Positions 57,501 to 64,000 of a DNA stretch of 64,000 nucleotides are shown here, piece after piece. Source of the DNA: Dioscorea cayenensis subsp. rotundata (lineage: Eukaryota > Streptophyta > Magnoliopsida > Dioscoreales > Dioscoreaceae); NCBI RefSeq assembly GCF_009730915.1, contig NC_052481.1, positions 124,001 through 188,000 of the forward strand, read 5' to 3'. Under the pieces are notes generated by a model. That model saw only the letters and a program-made list of their open reading frames with translations, made no database searches and was not told the DNA's origin. The position numbers and the translations under genes were made by a program. Numbering within the stretch: position 1 is the stretch's first letter; every line of letters begins with the position of its first letter.

Positions 57501-60500
57501 TAATTAAAAACCATAAGCCAAATTCATTTCTACCCATAAATGGAATTTATATGATAATCTCTGCATAGCTTCTGAAGAGCTTTGAATCCCAAAACTTGGG
57601 GGTTGTTGCAACTAGACCAAATAAAGGACATTAATATACAAACCGCCAGCATCACATGATCTAGTTTCTGGTCAAGACTCACAAATTCAAATATTGTTTT
57701 AAATCATATAAATTTCTAATTAAAAAAAAAAATCCAATTTCATAAGACCATAGCCTGAATAGAAATTTCATAACCTTCAAATATCAGTGTTTATCAACTA
57801 TGTGTTCACTAAACATACACAAAAAGCAGCTGTCACAATTCAATTCTCAACCAGCATTCAGGAATAATCACCAAGGATGATAAAACAATATGAAAGGTAA
57901 CAAAAATGTGAAGCTGAAAAGGATGTTCGTCAAGGAAATTTTGGGCAAAAAAGAAATTCTCATGAACCTTTTAGACAAGAGAGGTAATGAAAAATATGTG
58001 AATTTTTCACCTGATCTAGCTGGAGTAGTTCAAGTTTTCTTCTGTATAGGTCCACATATTTCCGGCGGTCGTTTCTGCATTAAAATATTCATAATTAAAA
58101 ATCTAAGATTGGAAAGTATGTTGTTGGTGAGACAATCATGAAAAGTGGAACTCTAATAAATCTAAAACTTTTCAATAACCCACACAGAAACAGACTAATT
58201 TGGCACTAGGTCCTTACTAAATTTCATCAATAATATTCTACAATAGGATAGAATTCAAAAAATCTATGACAGACGATTATCTGCTAACCTGTGAGCATGT
58301 TAGTTTGAAAAAGTCAGCAGCGTGTGTAACCAAAAATAGCTAAGGCATGAAGCAATCAAATGCCAGTATAGACAAAAATAAAGAACTTACATTCGTCTCC
58401 CAAAGTTGGTCCATGAAGTCTTCTGCAATTTCCGATGAACATCTGCCAATACAGATTTCAGTGCATACTGCCACCACATCCTCTGCCAACCATTACTCTT
58501 TTCCAATAAAGATTTATAAAGGGGCCGATATCGTCCATACCTGTGGACAGTCAAAGGAAAGTTGAGCTGCAACACAATAGAAGAAAATAGTTTCAACCAT
58601 AGAATGGGATAAACTTATAAAGGCAGTTAACATCATGGTCAAAGGAGAACTTAAGTAAGAACCAAGAGGCTGTATGCAGAAGGACCGGCTTCAAGACAGT
58701 AACCAGGCATACAACCAGAAGTTTCATGAAAGTTCAAACACTACATCCCAGTGATCGATGCAGTAGATTGATTGAAGAAAAATGGTTTCTTTTTCGAACT
58801 AAATGAAACAAATTCTTGGAAGAATTGGCCATACAGCAGATTGGCAATGAGAAATCAACCACCAAGAAGATGGCAAGTATAAGGATGAAAAAAATCAATT
58901 AATCACCAATCTCAAAAGGAAAAGCAGATGCTTCAAATAAAGCTATGGTCATAAATATGATCATAACATGGTCATTAAGCTATCATTATTAGGCATAGCA
59001 TAGTTTGAATTTTGAAACTTCAATTAAATGTGAAACATCAAAGTCCTAATTATTTGTTCTCATAATAACATTTGAGAGGACTGAAGATGCAAAATTTTAG
59101 GTAACATGCAGTCATCTAAGCTTTCAGGAGCCTTGTATTGACAACCACAACTACAGAAAAATTTAAATTCAATCAGTTCAACAGTATTGGTTATCGGTTA
59201 ATCTGACACCATTACTACCAAATACATCAAATAAATATAATCTGTATCATATTTCTAACCCACACTGTGAATTTTAAGTCTCTGCCCCAATATTTGCATC
59301 TTATTCCATCTACAGTCCACTCCACCACACCCCAGATCACCATGAATTCTATGTCTCTGTCCCAATACTTGCATCTTAGTCCATCTACTGTCCACTCCAC
59401 ACCCAGCTATAATCAGTTACCTTGCTACTAGGGTTTCCATCATTCTGACCACTCAAACACCTCCCACTTTCCCTTTGTATCTTTGTTTGCTTCTAATCTT
59501 AATCCCACAGTCACAAAACCTGTGCATCTTTTATCACATTGAATCGGGAAAATGAAAGAATACTCCAATAAGTTCAATGTGGAGAATCTGTGATTCTGTA
59601 GCACTTCAGAAGTCAATGTATAGAAATATGTTCAATTCAAATGTAGAGCTACAAATATTTGATAGCTGGATTTGGGTCTATATTCATATACCTTTCCATA
59701 TTGAGAGATTAGCAACAGATGGATTTCTGAAAATTTCAGGAAAATGGATATTGATACAGATTTAGGTATACGTCAATCATATCAAAACTAGAATACATAT
59801 GTTTGCATGTGTCCCTCTAACAACATTCAATAATCACTGGGTCAATTCTAGTGGATAACAAGTCTGCATTATGCTAACAAGCCAAGTATCTCAAGGTGGC
59901 TTCAGTGGCCTAAATGTGGTGGATATGGATTGTAATTAATTGATCAGAACAATAAAGAGTTAGCCATCTTCCAATAAACTAACAAAGTAACACATGTGAG
60001 AAAAGCATTGGAATCCAGTTCTTAGACTCTCAGTTATATGCAAGTCACATGAGTTTTGAAGTTCTATGCAAGAATTATGAATCATGATGGAAACATTAGG
60101 AAGTGCACAGACGTCTTGTTTTAGTAGTACAGTAATTACTTGTCAGATATACATCAGTAAGAAACACCATCAAGCAGACTATGTACAGATGACATGCATC
60201 TGAGTCCAAAGGTTGTAAGTGGAATCAATGCGAAGCACAACTACATATTCATGGACATTCAATGAAATCCATAATATTCCAAAAAGCATAACAATATTGC
60301 CAAAGAAAAGAAATTTATAATGAGTACTTTTCTCGTAGCCTGCACACTGTGAAGTAATCCCAGAGACTCAGAATTTGTTGCAACTGGATCTCATTCAAAG
60401 ATATGATCTATGGATAAAAAAGAATAATAAGAGAATGGTAATACAAACAAACCACTAATTTGAGAACATGCAGAGATAATTAAGCAATTTGTAGCAACAA

Positions 60501-63500
60501 ACCAAAGAATTCAGCTCAGCATTGACAGCATATTGAGGAGTGCCATCACTCTTTCCGGCTTTATTTACCTATATGAAGCAATACATTGACAACTGATATA
60601 AGTGCAAGCTTACATAGAAACCGCAATGGGAAAGAAGGTTAAATTACAAAGAAGAAGAAAAAAGTTATTTTAACATGAAGAGAGAAGCAATTGTGTACCA
60701 GCAGAGACACAGTTACATCGAATGGGCCTACTAAATAGTCAAAACCCTCAAAATCTAACTTTACATCGCAATATAATTGAGCATTGCCTGCATCATTCAG
60801 TGACAAATTTTGGTCTCCTCCAAGTGTACAATAAAGTGCAAGATTTGAGATCTCAATTATCTTGGAGACTTGACTGCCTCTTGACTTCCCCGCAGTGGAT
60901 CTGGTCAACAAAAGTGAATAAGAATAAACAATGTTCTATGCACTAACATGCTATTTACATTATCAGGAGGCAATCATAGGCAATAAATCTTTGTATCTTT
61001 CTTGAATGGACCCCATGGATAAAAAATATACAAAATCAAATCAAATAATAAACCCCACACCAGAGTTCAACAAGTTGGGCAAACAACTTGGGCTTCCATG
61101 ATTTCAGTTAATAAGTTGAATAAGTATATATTTCAGAAAAATTAGCAACTGCTGAAGCAAGGAGTAAGATAAATGAAGCTTCACTGAAATATTCATAAAG
61201 AGAGGCTTAAAATCATTAAAACATAATCTGACCAAGTTCAAATGATCAAGAGCATGGAAACAAATTTAGGGACTTACATGGTAGAAAGATGCCTCCGTGA
61301 ATCAGTCATAATAGTGAGACCAGAAAACCTTAAACCAAAAACAAACTGGTTCTGAAAAGCAAACAGAAAGCAGAAAACTCAATGACTGAGAAATGATAAG
61401 GAGTAAAATAATAAAACTTGCTTTAGCCATTACTAGAAAAGGGGAAATTATGAAAGTCAAATAATAACATTTTAAAGACATAGATCCATGATGTCGACTT
61501 TGAAGTGGTATCATAAGAATGGAACACAATACCAGGGCAATATGTGAATCTATGTATATCATATGAACATTTCGAACTGAAACTTGGATGTTGTCAAGAA
61601 TCTGTGGATAGAGTAGTAGTCTGTGTTAGCTTGTAAACAATAACAGAAACTAGAGTATAGCAGTAATTGACAAATACAAACGTGCTTTCAGAAATTGATG
61701 GTAAGCTGAAGGTAAACATTACCTTTGCAGAAATATAAGAAATAAATGATGGACCAGCTTGATTATCTGCAAAAATTTCCAAACAAAACACAACCACCAA
61801 ACATTAAGACAAATAAAATATATGAGAGAATTCACACAAGAACAAGCTGGACAGATTGGAAAACTATAGTTGTTGCTTTAACACCTATAAAAATGTTTAT
61901 GTAGCAATCAATGCTAAAATTCACAATGGCCGCAGAACTTTTATGATAATTAGAGGCAAAGTAGATATAATTCTTAGATCATGACAAACAACCACAGATA
62001 ACATTAAGTATTCCTTGTGTTTCCAGTACAAGATGGCAGCTAATTGCATTCAACCACATGGATATGTATAACAAGAGACAAAAAATAAAAATAAAAATAA
62101 TTTAAGTGTCAGACTAGCAGTAATATCATCATCGAGCCATCATATCTAATTTAATATTAAAGGACAATTTCACCAATCTATATGTTTACAACAGCAATAA
62201 AATGTCATTGAGACCAATAACAGCTAGAGATAATGAGCAATGCTGAATGATTAGCATTTACAGAGAAATGGGCCATTAACCTATAAAAATTTCACATCTA
62301 AGAAGATGGGCATGGCTGATAATATCTAAATGATGTAACAGCATGTTAAAGTAAAGAGGAAAAAGAGCAGCAGGAGGCCATGTTCCAAGCGTGATAAGGA
62401 ATAAGCCCAAGCTTACTACATCAATACCCAATCTGAAAGAGTGTCAGAAGCAGACATTGAATAGAGCATGTTACAGGAACAAGTAACCAAAAAACAATTC
62501 CCCCCTCCCCCCAAAAAAAAAAAGCACATGATACACGAGTGAAAAAGAATGTTTCAAGATTGCTACATCAATGCTAGGATCTAAAAGAATGTCAGATGCA
62601 AAATAAGAATCGAAATGGCAGGTTAGACAATACCAGGAACTAATTTTGCCCAAGAAGTTCAAATTTTAAAATTATTGATAATATTAATAAGACAAACATA
62701 ACTAGGGTATAACTTCTAAGAGATGAAAGAGCACCGGATACACGTTTAGACAACTTTGCAAGTTCCACTGCATTAAGTTTAGCCATTTTTCCAGCCAGTT
62801 CCCTTTTTTCAACTGATTCTGAACTCCACTGAAATGTTGAATATCACAGAATCAAAAACTACAAGTTGTCATTCTAACACAATTCATTAGGATTTTCAAG
62901 TGAACGTTTTAAAAAAAACTAATTGGATTTATGTTTATCAAGGCATACCTCATGATCCTCTCTTTGACAAGCACAAATGACGACATCCTCCAATACAATA
63001 ATGATAGGGTCCCAACCTAGCTTCTTCCAAGGAATTCTGATGCTTAGTTTCCCGACATGTCCTATAAAACCAAATCAAAAATTTTTCTCTTTCACAATGA
63101 AACAAAACACTTTGAGAGGAAAAATTAGGAGTACAAATAATTAAAATACATAAAAAAATAAATAAAAAAATAAAAAACAGCATAAATTATTTTAGTTCTG
63201 GACTTAAAGCACCAATAAGCACAATGGGTCAAACAGTAGTGATAGTAAATAACAATTAACGTTGATCCACGAGTATGACCAATCAGATAGATCAATGGAA
63301 TTTCTGGTCAAAAAACACAAATTTGCTCATCAATTATTTTATTTGGTCTACACCCCATTCATAGAAAGTAATCCCCTCTCATCTCTACAAGAAAATAACA
63401 ATTTACCATCATCCATTTTGAACTCTACACTAGCCATTTTGACCTGGAACAGTTTAAATTGGTGTAAGCCATAACAAAGTTGCATAAGCAACATATAGCA

Positions 63501-63783
63501 ATCAATACATGATCAAAAACCTAAAGAACATAGAGCTCAGAAATTATTTTTTAAAAGTTAATTGACTCAATTTTGAAAAGTTGCTAAAAATGGAAAGGAA
63601 GCATCTGAAAAGTATCTTGTAAAACATTAAAACATATTATTGACTAAAACCTTGTTAGGCATTCATACATCAACCAACTGCAAAAAGGAATCTTAGGAAA
63701 CATACCATTTTTTAATGTGAAGGGCAATTGTAGATAGTCAAAAGCTTCAAGAATAAGCTCCACTTTCTCAAGTAATACTTCTT
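54569..63783 (-). CDS. VPS13-like bridge lipid-transfer protein, N-terminal part, 17 exons
   Basis: Visible exons in transcript order: 63783-63706, 63061-62949, 62828-62735, 61766-61723, 61601-61533, 61351-61278, 60900-60699, 60568-60503, 60407-60328, 58540-58391, 58074-58011, 57334-57233, 56346-56149, 56079-55952, 55120-54970, 54877-54788, 54670-54569. Phases agree throughout, giving about 601 codons without a break. The first visible exon (EVLLEKVELILEAFDYLQLP) and the next (GKLSIRIPWKKLGWDPIIIV) are the chorein_N domain. Later come RVSDNQAGPSFISYISAKIL, ILSLWDYFTVCRLREKYGRY and WWQYALKSVLADVHRKLQ, all typical of plant VPS13. VPS13 proteins form long grooves that move phospholipids between membranes at contact sites. 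The first exon (start Met) lies right of the window. The larger C-terminal part is missing beyond the gap. Two donors are weak: GTGCTC after 62735 and GTACTC after 60328. Confidence 0.9.
58670..60320. other. Long VPS13 intron with a small duplication
   Basis: This is the 1.8-kb intron between exons ending at 60328 and starting at 58540. It contains a diverged direct repeat: TCTGCCCCAATATTTGCATC at 59281 and TCTGTCCCAATACTTGCATC at 59356, each followed by CCATCTAC.GTCCACTCCA. No exon is supported within it. Confidence 0.6.
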
Positions 63784-64000
63784 CTGCAACACAAAACAAA
63801 AAGCATATTCTCCAAATATTTAGATAATATGGCAAAAATTAGAGCCAAGCCGCCTCTCTTTTACAAATGTGTTCCATGCAAGATGAGTGCTATATTCCAC
63901 ATGAATATGTTGTACAGAAATAAACAAGTATTCATCAATATTGCTAGATACATATGAAAGGTATTTACAACTATGAACCAATGCTTACGCAGCTAATGTA

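Noticed and set aside
1-64000. CRISPR arrays, operons, riboswitches, bacterial-type origins
   Set aside because: None seen; the window is plant nuclear DNA and its regular repeats are microsatellites, MITEs or long tandem units.
63980-64000. Possible VPS13 first exon end at the right edge (CTGC before GTAAGC)
   Set aside because: Its reading phase does not fit the next exon at 63783 without a stop, so it was not added to the gene model.

Overview
The window is nuclear DNA of a flowering plant. It is strongly AT-rich, its genes are split by GT-AG introns, intergenic space is filled with microsatellites and plant-type transposon remains (MULE, hAT, Stowaway, LINE, solo LTR), and the encoded proteins are plant families (CYP706-type P450, R2R3-MYB, class TPS-g-like terpene synthase, GPI-anchored lipid-transfer protein, plant VPS13). 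The first exons of the P450 and lipid-transfer genes are GC-rich and the rest AT-rich, a 5'-3' gradient common in monocots. A non-grass monocot with a small AT-rich genome (yam-like) is my guess, not a determination.

Layout. 1-1240: 5' end of a Mutator-like (MULE) transposase gene on the minus strand, running off the left edge. 2090-2360: an unidentified coding-like piece. 6533-10085 (+): two-exon gene for a conserved plant pseudokinase. 13055-16322 (-): CYP706-like P450 whose intron holds a 779-bp hAT MITE and palindromic repeats. 16.4-20.5 kb: MITE-rich intergenic DNA. 20592-24060 (-): BED-finger protein domesticated from a hAT transposase. 24785-24919: nuclear copy of a plastid 23S rRNA piece. 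25761-31997 (+): fourteen-exon gene fusing a photolyase N-terminal domain to an alpha/beta hydrolase, with a decayed LINE behind it. 37753-38562 (-): R2R3-MYB of the MYB20/43/85 type. 39.8-40.5 kb: three 250-bp tandem repeats. 41310-43286 (-): GPI-anchored lipid-transfer protein. 44841-50584 (-): seven-exon terpene synthase with a solo LTR and a nested MITE in intron 3. 53240-54239: run of exactly 1000 N. 54569-63783 (-): seventeen exons of a VPS13-like lipid-transfer protein, missing its first exon and the larger C-terminal part.

These genes do not form an operon or an obvious biosynthetic cluster. The P450 and the terpene synthase are 28 kb apart with unrelated genes between them, so I do not claim a pathway cluster. 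The MYB type (phenylpropanoid and secondary wall) has no target gene here.

The most important cross-cutting observation is that three conserved genes (P450, BED protein, photolyase-hydrolase), and probably the terpene synthase leader, each carry one single-base frameshift in an otherwise well-kept gene. Either the assembly has indel errors or several genes have recently been broken. The VPS13 gene is also cut at the 1000-N gap, directly opposite a stray copy of the terpene synthase first exon, so the join across that gap should be treated as unproven.
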